Positions 16,463 through 24,448 of a stretch of DNA of 64,000 bases are shown here, in pieces. This DNA is from Planotetraspora silvatica (GTDB lineage: Bacteria > Actinomycetota > Actinomycetes > Streptosporangiales > Streptosporangiaceae), in NCBI RefSeq assembly GCF_016863315.1, contig NZ_BOOQ01000038.1, forward strand, positions 1 to 64,000. Direction: 5' to 3'. The notes under the pieces were generated by a model. That model did no database searches and was not told the origin of the DNA. It saw only the letters and a program-made list of their open reading frames with translations. Both the position numbers and the translations under genes were made by a program. Position 1 is the stretch's first letter. Every line of letters begins with the position of its first letter.

Positions 16463-17578
16463 ATGGCCAGGGACGCGCTCGTCAAAGACGAATTGGCGGC
16501 GAAGTTCGTCACCGAGAAGGACTCGCCCTACACCCGTTGGGTCGCCGCCGAAGGGCTGGACATCATCGCCGCCCACTACGTCCCGGATCTGCGCACGGTG
16601 GAGCTCAAGCCCTGGGTACGGCGAGGCGGGCGCGGCGTGTTCATCAACCATGAGGCCACCCGCACGTCGAACGACTGCTATGTCTGCGAGATCCCGGCGG
16701 GCGGCAAGCTGGCGCCGCGGCGGCAGCTGTTCGAGGAGATGATCCTCGTCCTCGATGGGCAGGGGTCGACGAAGGTCTGGAACGACGCCGGCGCCGAGGT
16801 CACCTTCGAGTGGCAGGCCGGCTCGCTGTTCGCCATCCCGCTCAACGCCCATCACCAGCACTTCAACGGGTCCGGGCAGAAGGCAGCGCGTTTCGTCTCC
16901 TCGACCAACCTGCCTCCGGTCCTCAACCTCTACGACGATGTCGATTTCGTCTTCAACACCCCAAAGGACTTCCCGAACCGCTTCGCCGGCGAGCCCGACT
17001 ACTTCTCCCCCAAGAGTGAGCAGAAGGGACTGCTCCTGGACACGAACTTCGTCGCCGACGCGGTCAACCTGCCGCTGGTCGAGGCGAAGGAACGCGGCGC
17101 GGGCGGCGGGCACATCCGCTTCGCGATGGCCAAGGGCTCGATGAACAGCCACATCTCGCAGTTCCCCGTCGGGACGTACAAGAAGGGACACCGCCACGGT
17201 CCGGGCGCTCACGTCATCATCCTGTCGGGCACGGGATACAGCCTGATGTGGCCCGAAGGAGAGGAGCCGCGGCGCTACGAGTGGGGCCCAGGCGCACTGA
17301 TCGTCCCGCCGAACATGTGGTTCCACCAGCACTTCAACGTCGGTTCGGAGCCCGCCCGCTACCTCGCCTTCAAGCACGAGGTGGTGTCGGTCCGCAACGC
17401 GCAGGGCGTGCCGAAGGCGTGGATCAGTCAGCGCATCGGCGGCGACCAGATCGACTACGCCGACGAGTCGCCGTACGTCCGCGAGACCTTTCGCGAAGCC
17501 CTCGCCAAGTACGGCATCGAGCCGCAGATGGACCAGGTGTACACGGCCGAGCTCGAGACACTGCCGCCGAAGCCGTAG
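16463..17578 (+). CDS. Bicupin protein (often annotated as ethanolamine ammonia-lyase-activating protein)
   Basis: A 371-residue double-cupin protein distantly related to gentisate dioxygenase. Here the C-terminal cupin (about 225-310) keeps the metal site, H243-R-H245...H250 followed by H288-Q-H290, with His where Glu is usual, while the N-terminal cupin has APRRQLFEE in place of HxH...E. This is the reverse of the bicupin at 3872. Homologues are often named activators of ethanolamine ammonia-lyase only because they neighbour EutA-like genes, as this one does. A role as oxygenase or isomerase acting on an aromatic or ring-fission compound is plausible. A good GAGGAAGG-type site lies before ATG 16463. 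Confidence 0.78.
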   Translation: MARDALVKDELAAKFVTEKDSPYTRWVAAEGLDIIAAHYVPDLRTVELKPWVRRGGRGVFINHEATRTSNDCYVCEIPAGGKLAPRRQLFEEMILVLDGQGSTKVWNDAGAEVTFEWQAGSLFAIPLNAHHQHFNGSGQKAARFVSSTNLPPVLNLYDDVDFVFNTPKDFPNRFAGEPDYFSPKSEQKGLLLDTNFVADAVNLPLVEAKERGAGGGHIRFAMAKGSMNSHISQFPVGTYKKGHRHGPGAHVIILSGTGYSLMWPEGEEPRRYEWGPGALIVPPNMWFHQHFNVGSEPARYLAFKHEVVSVRNAQGVPKAWISQRIGGDQIDYADESPYVRETFREALAKYGIEPQMDQVYTAELETLPPKP

Positions 17579-17623
17579 CCCGGACCGCGAGGCCTGGTCC
17601 CGACGCACGTGAGGAGTACGACC

Positions 17624-19261
17624 GTGAGGCGCACCGGTGCGCACGACCACATCCGTGGTGACGGCCGTCGCGGCCACCACCACGGCGACGTGCCCGCGGT
17701 CTACTCGGCGTACGTCCCGGACCACGACCACGCGCATGACGACGAGGCGCTGAGCCCGATCGAGGACAACCCCATCTGGCAGCAGGACAACGTCACGCTG
17801 CACAGTGTGGGCATCGACATCGGATCGTCCGGCACGCAGGTCCTGTTCTCCCGGCTGCACCTGCGGCGGATCGGCGAGGACCTGACGACCCGTTACGTCG
17901 TGGTCCGCAGGCAGACACTGTACCGTTCCCCGGTCTCGCTCACCCCGTACGCGAGCGCCGAGCACATCGACGCCGAGGCTCTGGGGTCGATCATCGACCA
18001 GGCCTACGACGCGGCCGACGTCCGCCCGTCCCACGTCGACACCGGCGTCGTGATCCTGACCGGCGAGGCGCTGCGCCGTCGCAACGCCGCGACCATCGCG
18101 AGCGTCCTGGCCGAGCGCGGGGGCGAGTTGGTCAACGCGACCGCGGGCCACAACATGGAGGCGATGCTCGCCGCCTACGGCTCGGGTGCGGCGAAGGCGT
18201 CGCACGATACCGGGCTGCGCATCCTGAACATCGACATCGGCGGCGGGACGACGAAGCTCGCGGTGCTGGACCGCGGGCGGGTCGTGACTACGGCCGCGAT
18301 CCAAATCGGCGGCCGGCTCCTGGTCGTCGATGATCAGGACCGCATCGTCCGCCTCGATCCGGCCGGGCGTCGTCACGCCGCCCGCGCCGGCTACGCCTGG
18401 GAGGTCGGCGACGTCGCCCGGCCGGAGCAGCTGCAGAAGGTGGCGGAGATGATGGCGGACGCGATCGTCGCGGCCCTCACCACTGATCCGCTCCCCGACG
18501 ACGTCGCGGGGCTGTACCTCACCGAGCGGCTGGCGGAGGCCGGGCCGATCGAGGGGGTGATGTTCTCGGGCGGGGTAGCGGAGTACGTCTACGACCGGGA
18601 GAGCGGCACCTTCGGCGACCTCGGCCGGCCGCTCGGCCGGGCGTTGCGCCGGCGGGCCGACTCCGGGGCGCTGCCGTTCCCGCTCCTGCCACCGGGCGAA
18701 TGCATTCGCGCCACAGCCCTGGGTGCGTCGGAGTACAGCGTGCAGCTCAGCGGGAACACCGGCTACATCACTGACCCCGACGCGCTGCTCCCGCGCCGCA
18801 ACCTGCAGGTGATACGGCCGCACTACGAGCTCGGGGAGACGGTCGACGCGGCGGTGATCGCAGCGGCGGTGCGGCGACACCTCGTCGCCCTCAACGTCGG
18901 CCAGACCGGAGCCGACGTCGCCCTCGCCATGTCCTGGAACGGCCTGCCGAGCTACGAGCGGCTCATATCCTTCGCACGCGGCCTACGCGACGGCCTCGCG
19001 GACCGGATCACGCAGGGCCGGCCGGTGTATCTCATTCTCGACGGCGACGTGGCCATGACGCTCGGCAGATTGTTGCAGGAGGAGCTTGCGGTCACCGGCG
19101 AGCTCCTGGTCATCGACGGTCTCAACCTACGCGATTTCGACTACATCGACATCGGCCGGATACGGTTCCCGTCGAACACCGTGCCGGTCACGATCAAGTC
19201 GCTTCTTTTCCACCAGGATCCCCGGTACGACCGACCGACGTGTGACGGCGACCCACTCTGA
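17624..19261 (+). CDS. eutA: EutA-like reactivating-factor ATPase
   Basis: A 545-residue actin-fold ATPase of the EutA family, which in other bacteria reactivates adenosylcobalamin-dependent ethanolamine ammonia-lyase by swapping damaged cofactor. ATPase-fold motifs are visible (SVGIDIGSSGTQVLFSR near the N-terminus, ILNIDIGGGTTKLAVLD centrally, GVMFSGGVAEYV later). The first ~45 residues are histidine-rich (HDH, GHHHGD, DHDHAHDD), suggesting metal binding. No EutB, EutC or other cobalamin enzyme is in the window, so the partner is unknown; the bicupin 45 bases upstream is the obvious candidate. GTG 17624 is chosen because GAGGAG lies seven bases before it. Confidence 0.8.
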   Translation: MRRTGAHDHIRGDGRRGHHHGDVPAVYSAYVPDHDHAHDDEALSPIEDNPIWQQDNVTLHSVGIDIGSSGTQVLFSRLHLRRIGEDLTTRYVVVRRQTLYRSPVSLTPYASAEHIDAEALGSIIDQAYDAADVRPSHVDTGVVILTGEALRRRNAATIASVLAERGGELVNATAGHNMEAMLAAYGSGAAKASHDTGLRILNIDIGGGTTKLAVLDRGRVVTTAAIQIGGRLLVVDDQDRIVRLDPAGRRHAARAGYAWEVGDVARPEQLQKVAEMMADAIVAALTTDPLPDDVAGLYLTERLAEAGPIEGVMFSGGVAEYVYDRESGTFGDLGRPLGRALRRRADSGALPFPLLPPGECIRATALGASEYSVQLSGNTGYITDPDALLPRRNLQVIRPHYELGETVDAAVIAAAVRRHLVALNVGQTGADVALAMSWNGLPSYERLISFARGLRDGLADRITQGRPVYLILDGDVAMTLGRLLQEELAVTGELLVIDGLNLRDFDYIDIGRIRFPSNTVPVTIKSLLFHQDPRYDRPTCDGDPL

Positions 19262-19331
19262 ACGCTCGCGGATCGACATTCGGGCGACGGCTTGGCAAAG
19301 TGCGCCGACGTGGCCCGCGCGACCTCGATCG

Positions 19332-20114
19332 CTACTCCTCACCGCCCGGATTCTCCAGACGCGGATCCGAGTAGTTCGCCAGGCGGTCGGCGGTACGCTG
19401 CAGGTGGCGGGTCATGATGCCGCGTGCTCGCTCGAGATCCCGCTGCTCGATCGCCTCGACCAGCTCGAAGTGTTCGTGCGCTCCCCGGGGACCCATCAAC
19501 GGGGCGGCGACATGTGCCTGTTGCAGCGACATGAGCATGGGGCCGTGGAAGGTCTGCACCAGCATCTCGATTGCCGGATTGTGCGCTGCGGACGCGACCC
19601 GCACGTGGAACGCCGCCGACATCGCCATGGTGTAAGAGCCGCTCTCCAGCGCGCTCAGGCCCTGTTCGACGAGGGCCCGCAGGTCCGCGATGTCCTCTTC
19701 GGTGGCGCGCTCCACCACTAGCGGCAGGATGCCGAGCTCGAAGACCATACGGGCCTCGGTGACGTCGCCGGCCGTCATCGAAGCCAAGGTCATGAGTTCA
19801 GCCAACCCCTTCCCGACGCGTTCGCTGGACGGCTGGATGACGAAGGCGCCGCCTCGAGCCCCGACGCGGATCTCCACCAGCCCACTGGCCTCGAGCACCC
19901 GGAGAGCCTCGCGGACCGTCACTCTGCTGACGCCGAACTGCTCACACAGACTGCGCTCGCTGGGCAGCCGGTCGCCGGGGACGAGCTTGCCTTCTCTTAT
20001 CAGGAGCCGCACCTGCTCTACGATGACCTCGGAGATGCGATCGACACTCACCGGGCTGAACAGGCCCTTCGTCCCTCCGAGGCCCGGCGTCCCATCCGAT
20101 GGGCCCATTGCCAT
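19332..20114 (-). CDS. GntR-family (FadR/FCD) transcriptional regulator 1
   Basis: A 260-residue regulator with an N-terminal winged helix (about 30-95, PSERSLCEQFGVSRVTVREALRVLEASGLVEIR) and an FCD ligand domain (about 110-245). FCD proteins of catabolic clusters usually bind the pathway substrate and repress through TnGTnnnACnA sites. It is roughly two-thirds identical by eye to regulator 2 at 31467. GGAGGG lies eight bases before the ATG at 20114; a start at 20159 lacks this. A perfect TGGTCTGACCA site lies upstream, so it probably controls itself and the divergent decarboxylase-like gene. It converges with the EutA-like gene. Confidence 0.93.
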   Translation of the reverse strand: MAMGPSDGTPGLGGTKGLFSPVSVDRISEVIVEQVRLLIREGKLVPGDRLPSERSLCEQFGVSRVTVREALRVLEASGLVEIRVGARGGAFVIQPSSERVGKGLAELMTLASMTAGDVTEARMVFELGILPLVVERATEEDIADLRALVEQGLSALESGSYTMAMSAAFHVRVASAAHNPAIEMLVQTFHGPMLMSLQQAHVAAPLMGPRGAHEHFELVEAIEQRDLERARGIMTRHLQRTADRLANYSDPRLENPGGEE

Positions 20115-20170
20115 ACCGGCGTCCCTCCACGATCTTGGCCGTTTCCCCGCACTCTGCATGTTACCAGGAA

Positions 20171-20181
20171 TGGTCTGACCA
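20171..20181. promoter_or_regulatory. GntR (FCD) operator, site 5
   Basis: Perfect palindrome TGGTCTGACCA in the 291-bp divergent region between regulator 1 (-) and the decarboxylase-like gene (+). The same region also has a second half-site AATGGTCTGTTT at 20289-20300, shared exactly with 32348, and a perfect CCACTAGTGG palindrome at 20263-20272. Confidence 0.75.
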
Positions 20182-20405
20182 ATACGCTCAGCAACTATGG
20201 CCGCCTACCAAGATGCAAACGCCTGGTCACCCTGATGCGGCGCCGGACCGGGCCCTGTACACCACTAGTGGCGCACTGCCATTGGTCAAATGGTCTGTTT
20301 ATTTGCTAATATCTCACCTGGCGCTGGTCGGAGTCACCGGGCAGCAATCGGCGCGCAAGCTCCGGATGCAGCCGTGTCGCGGATGTCAGTGAACGGGAGA
20401 GAACC

Positions 20406-21353
20406 ATGCCGAGCATGCGGCTACGGACGGTGGCCCGCACCCAGGGGAACAACCGTGCTCTCAAGAACGGCATGGTCACGCCCAAGCGATTCGACCTCGC
20501 CTTCGAGGAGGTCCCGGTTCTCGTTGACGCCTTCCGCCGGATGGTCCGGGAGCTCGAATTCGACGTCTGCGAGATGGCGATGACGACCTACCTCTGCGCC
20601 AAAGCGCACGGCAAGCCGTTCACGGCACTGCCGATCTTCCTGGTGCGAGGGTTCCATCACGGAGCCATGGTGCGCGCCCCGAAGGTCGGCCTTCGAGATC
20701 CGAAGGATCTCGAAGGCCGAAAGGTCGGCGTCAATCGCGGATACACCGTGACGACCGGCGTGTGGGCGCGCGGCATCTTGCAGGACGAGTACGGTGTCGA
20801 CCTCAGCAAGGTGACCTGGGTGCCCTCCGGAGACGAACACGTCGCCGAGTACCGCCCCCCCGGCAACGTCAAGCCGCTGCAGCCGGGAGGGAGCCTCGCC
20901 GACCTGGTGGCCACCGGCGAACTCGCTGCCGCGGTCGGCGTCGATTCCAGCCCTCCTGACCTCCTGCCGCTGATACCCGACGCAACGGAGGCCGGCTTCG
21001 CTGCGCTCCGCCGCCGCGGTCATTACCCCATCAACCACTTGGTGGTCGTGCGGGACGACCTGCTCGCGGCGCACCCCGGATTGGCCACGGACGTGTTCGA
21101 AGCCTTCGTCGAGGCCAAGAACCTGTACCTCGACCGGCTACGTCGCAACACGATCGAGGAACCGACACCGACGGATCTCATGCACCGGCGCGTGATGGAG
21201 ATCACCGGCGCGGACCCGCTGCCCTATGGCATAGCGCCGAATCGTGCCGCCATCGACGAGCTCATCAAGCATGCGACAAGCCAACGCATCCTCGATGCGC
21301 GGCCCGACGTGGAGTCGCTGTTCGCGGACAGCACCGTGAATCTGACCGGTTGA
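20406..21353 (+). CDS. Second Pht5-family (4,5-dihydroxyphthalate decarboxylase-like) protein
   Basis: A 315-residue soluble protein without a signal peptide, with the same binding-protein-like fold as the product at 14566 (compare EFDVCEMAMTTYL...FTALPIFLVRGFHHGAM with EFEVAELSLSSYV...FVALPVFTSRMFRHGSL). Its N-terminus is divergent (NNRALKNG in place of CGDYDRTRAL), so it may act on another dihydroxylated acid or be a binding protein. GGGAGAG precedes ATG 20406. It is transcribed divergently from regulator 1 and 85 bases before the RpiB-like gene. Confidence 0.8.
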   Translation: MPSMRLRTVARTQGNNRALKNGMVTPKRFDLAFEEVPVLVDAFRRMVRELEFDVCEMAMTTYLCAKAHGKPFTALPIFLVRGFHHGAMVRAPKVGLRDPKDLEGRKVGVNRGYTVTTGVWARGILQDEYGVDLSKVTWVPSGDEHVAEYRPPGNVKPLQPGGSLADLVATGELAAAVGVDSSPPDLLPLIPDATEAGFAALRRRGHYPINHLVVVRDDLLAAHPGLATDVFEAFVEAKNLYLDRLRRNTIEEPTPTDLMHRRVMEITGADPLPYGIAPNRAAIDELIKHATSQRILDARPDVESLFADSTVNLTG

Positions 21354-21438
21354 GCATGTCGGCCAGACCTTCTGAGCACTCCGAATCTTGTAGTCGATGT
21401 AGGCAATCCGACCAGGGAACAGTTAGCGAGGCGGGCGC

Positions 21439-21894
21439 ATGCGGATAGCCATCGTGGCGGATCACCATGGTCTGGCATTGAAGGCTCGACTGATCACCCG
21501 GCTCACCGCCCAAGGTCACGAGGTCGACGACCGCGGCGCGCACGCCGACGGGATGACGGTGGACTATCCGCCGCTCTGTGCGGACGTCTGCGGCCGGGTC
21601 GTCGACGGTCGCGCCGACCGCGCGATCGTGGTGGGTGGCAGCGGCATGGGCGAGCTGATCGCCTGCAACAAGATCCGCGGCATCCGCGCCGGGCTGTGTC
21701 ACGACCTGTTCACCACAGAGATCTCCCGCGCCCACAACGACGCAAATGTGATCGTCATCGGCGCCAAGGTCCTCGGCCCGGAACTGGCGGAGGAGATCGT
21801 CGATCTGTGGTTCAACACTCGGTTCAAGGGCGGCCCGCACCAGCAGCGGTTGGACCAGATCGCCCTGCTCGAGCGTGGCGAGCCGCTGACCTGA
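21439..21894 (+). CDS. RpiB/LacA/LacB-family sugar-phosphate isomerase
   Basis: A 151-residue isomerase of the ribose-5-phosphate isomerase B family. The family start MRIAIVADHHG, the DYPP segment, VVGGSGMGELIACNKIRGIRAGL and SRAHNDANVIVIGAKVLG are all present. RpiB proteins interconvert aldose and ketose phosphates or related hydroxy-acids. In a catabolic cluster it may isomerise a non-sugar intermediate, but nothing visible proves that. Its stop lies four bases from the convergent MFS stop. Confidence 0.85.
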   Translation: MRIAIVADHHGLALKARLITRLTAQGHEVDDRGAHADGMTVDYPPLCADVCGRVVDGRADRAIVVGGSGMGELIACNKIRGIRAGLCHDLFTTEISRAHNDANVIVIGAKVLGPELAEEIVDLWFNTRFKGGPHQQRLDQIALLERGEPLT

Positions 21895-21898
21895 CGGG

Positions 21899-23182
21899 TC
21901 ATGCCCCTGGCAGGGGACGCCGCTCCTCTTCGGGATTTTCGTGGGCCTCCGCGACCCCCTCGTCATCGGCCTCCACGATTCCGGCGTAGGACCGCACCAC
22001 GCCGCCCCGCAGCCATGACCACCCGGCGACGACCATCGGACCCAGCCCCCCGATGGTGAGTGCTCCCACGGGTCCGATCGCGCCGGCCACCGCCCCGACG
22101 ACGACGTCCCCGATCGCGGGACCTCCCCGCGAGGACATCTGGTAAAAGGCGGTGACTCGGCCGCGGATCTCGTCGGGAGTGTCGATCTGGACCGCGGCAT
22201 GCCGGATCGTGGTCGACATGGCGTCGAAGGCGCCGAGGAGCAGGGCGGCGAGAACGGCAAGGACGAAGACCGGCGAGTGCGCCAGGAGGATGGCGGAAAT
22301 GCCGTAGAGGACCGTCGAGACCAGCAGGACCCGGCCTTGCCGTTGGCTGCGCTGCACGGTACGGAAGACCGCGTACGTCGCGATCAGCGCACCGGCGGAC
22401 GGGGCGCCGGACAGCACTCCGTATCCGGTCGCACCGACGTGGAGTACATCCAGTGCGAGCGCCGGCAGCAGGACGCGATAGGCGCTGAACACGGTCGCCG
22501 ACAAGTCGAGCAACATGAGGTTGTAGACGAGCGGCCGGTGGGCGATGTATTTGGCGCCCTCGGCGATCGACCCGAGTATCGAACGGCGTTCCCCGGACGA
22601 CTCCAGCTTGGAGATCCGGAGCGTGGCGAGCACTCCGACCAGCACCGCGTAGGACACCGCGTCGACGACGTACATCAGTCCGGGCCCGGCCAGGCTGATG
22701 AGCACGCCGGACAGAAGCGGACCCACCAGGACGGCGAGCTCCCGCGACGGGTTGAGCAGCGCGACCGCCTGCCCGATCTGGCTCCTGGGCACCAGAGCGG
22801 GGATCAGCGCCTGCCGGGCCGGCTGGTCGAAGGTCGCCGCAGCGGTGGTGAGCACCACGGAGAGCACCACATGCCATGCTTGGGCCTGACCGGCCAGCGT
22901 CAGCCAGGAGAGCGCCGCGGCGACGACCAACGCGACGCCCTGCGCGGCCTGGAGCAGACGACGCCGGTCCAGGCGGTCAGCGAGCGCTCCGCCCAGCGGG
23001 CTGAGGAGAAGCAGCGCGACCGCCTGCGCGGCGCCGACCAGCCCGGTGTAGGCGACCGAGTCGGTGAGCTCGTAAACCTGGTAGAAATTCGCCGCCACAG
23101 TGCCGCGGGTGCCGATCTGTGACAGAACGACCCCTGCCCAATAGAGCGTGAAGTCGCGGTTGCGCAGGATCGCGGGTGTCAC
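21899..23182 (-). CDS. MFS transporter
   Basis: A 427-residue membrane protein with about twelve hydrophobic helices and the MFS loop motif GALADRLDRRRLL between helices 2 and 3; it resembles the MFS_3/enterobactin-exporter group. It is the last gene of the minus-strand transport unit that begins near 28848 and probably exports a pathway compound or the substrate. A paralogous MFS gene is at 29165. The GTG start has GGAAGG upstream. Confidence 0.88.
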   Translation of the reverse strand: MTPAILRNRDFTLYWAGVVLSQIGTRGTVAANFYQVYELTDSVAYTGLVGAAQAVALLLLSPLGGALADRLDRRRLLQAAQGVALVVAAALSWLTLAGQAQAWHVVLSVVLTTAAATFDQPARQALIPALVPRSQIGQAVALLNPSRELAVLVGPLLSGVLISLAGPGLMYVVDAVSYAVLVGVLATLRISKLESSGERRSILGSIAEGAKYIAHRPLVYNLMLLDLSATVFSAYRVLLPALALDVLHVGATGYGVLSGAPSAGALIATYAVFRTVQRSQRQGRVLLVSTVLYGISAILLAHSPVFVLAVLAALLLGAFDAMSTTIRHAAVQIDTPDEIRGRVTAFYQMSSRGGPAIGDVVVGAVAGAIGPVGALTIGGLGPMVVAGWSWLRGGVVRSYAGIVEADDEGVAEAHENPEEERRPLPGA

Positions 23183-23272
23183 GCGGTGTCTTACCTTCCT
23201 GGTTGCGCACTCCTGCTTACGCCGAAGGCCCAGGACACTGCCGAGCCCGACGATTCATGGCCGGATGTGCGG

Positions 23273-24421
23273 TCAGTCGACGGGCACGAGTACGAGCTTG
23301 GCGGGATCCATCCGCAGATAGACCGTGGTCCCGGGCTCGATCGAGGTCGAGGGGTTTCCGCGGGTCCTGAGCTCGTGCTTGCCCAGTCCCACCACGTGGT
23401 CGAGGCTGTCTCCGAGGTAGGCGCGGGTCAGGACCGTACCCTTCCACTCGTTGGGCACCTCGCCCGCCCGGGATGTGGTGCTGACCTCCACGGCTTCCGG
23501 CCTCACGGACACGATCACGTCGGTGCCTATGGGAAGGGTCGCGGCCGAGTCCAGTACGAGCTGCCCGTCGACCGTGTTGACGGTGTATCGATCATCGTCC
23601 TTCGACACCACGTTGCCGGACAGGAAGTTGGACGTGCCGATGAACTCGGCGACGAACCGGCAGTTGGGGTTCTCGTATATCTCGCGGGGGCGGCCGAGCT
23701 GCACGATGTTTCCGTTCCGCATCACCGCGATCGAGTTGCTGAGGGCCAGGGCCTCGACCTGGTCATGCGTGACGTACACCGAGGTGATGCCGAGCTCACG
23801 CTGCACCCTCTTGAGCTCGTAGCGCAGTGATTCCCGCAGTTTCGCGTCGAGGTTGGACAGCGGCTCGTCGAGCAGCAGGAGCGGGGGTTCGATGACGAGT
23901 GCCCGGGCGAGGGCGAGCCGCTGCTGCTGGCCGCCGGACAGTTTGGTCGCCTGGCGGTCGGCGAAGTTGGCGAGCTCCATCGTCTCGAGCACGCGCATCA
24001 CCCGCTCGGAGATCTCCTTACGGCTCACCCGGTCGCCGCGTCTTTTCACCTGTAAGGGGAAGGCCACGTTGTCGAAAACCGACATGTGCGGCCAGATGGC
24101 ATAGGACTGGAAAACCATGCCCAGCCCCCGCTCGTTCGCGGGGACGTTCACCGGCTTCTTCCCCTCGTTGGTGGAGAAAAGGACGCGACCGCCGACTTCG
24201 ATGGTCCCCGAGTCAGGGCGTTCCAGCCCGGCGATCGAGCGGAGCGTCGTCGTCTTGCCGCAGCCCGAGGGGCCGAGCAGGGTGAACAGCTGACCGTTCT
24301 CGACGTTGAAGCTGACGTCGTTGACCGCGAACACCCGGGCCTCCTCGGGCGTCGCCGCATGCGAGTGACGCCGTCGGCGCTCTCCGTCGAAGGTCTTGAC
24401 GAGGTTGTTGATGCGGAGCAC
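23273..24421 (-). CDS. ABC transporter ATP-binding protein (Fe3+/spermidine-type, PotA/FbpC-like)
   Basis: A 382-residue ATPase energising the importer encoded upstream. Walker A is GPSGCGKTT, the Q-loop GMVFQSYAIWPH, the signature LSGGQQQRLALARAL, Walker B LLLLDEPLSNLD, and the switch VTHDQ. A TOBE-type domain fills the C-terminal ~130 residues. An unusual insert GERRRRHSHAATPEEAR near residues 14-30 widens the first loop. AGGAGG precedes the GTG start by six bases. Genetic context suggests import of an aromatic acid or its metal complex. Confidence 0.93.
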   Translation of the reverse strand: MLRINNLVKTFDGERRRRHSHAATPEEARVFAVNDVSFNVENGQLFTLLGPSGCGKTTTLRSIAGLERPDSGTIEVGGRVLFSTNEGKKPVNVPANERGLGMVFQSYAIWPHMSVFDNVAFPLQVKRRGDRVSRKEISERVMRVLETMELANFADRQATKLSGGQQQRLALARALVIEPPLLLLDEPLSNLDAKLRESLRYELKRVQRELGITSVYVTHDQVEALALSNSIAVMRNGNIVQLGRPREIYENPNCRFVAEFIGTSNFLSGNVVSKDDDRYTVNTVDGQLVLDSAATLPIGTDVIVSVRPEAVEVSTTSRAGEVPNEWKGTVLTRAYLGDSLDHVVGLGKHELRTRGNPSTSIEPGTTVYLRMDPAKLVLVPVD

Positions 24422-24448
24422 CTGGTCCTCCTGATAAGGGCCCGTTGT

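Noticed and set aside
15551-18880. A 1109-codon open frame on the minus strand
   Set aside because: It runs antisense through gpmA, the second bicupin and the EutA-like gene, all of which have clear family motifs; its translation is repetitive Arg/Val/Asp/Gly sequence typical of GC-rich antisense frames.
16463-19261. Calling the bicupin and EutA-like pair an ethanolamine utilisation operon
   Set aside because: No EutB, EutC, aldehyde dehydrogenase or microcompartment genes are present and the promoter belongs to the aromatic regulon.
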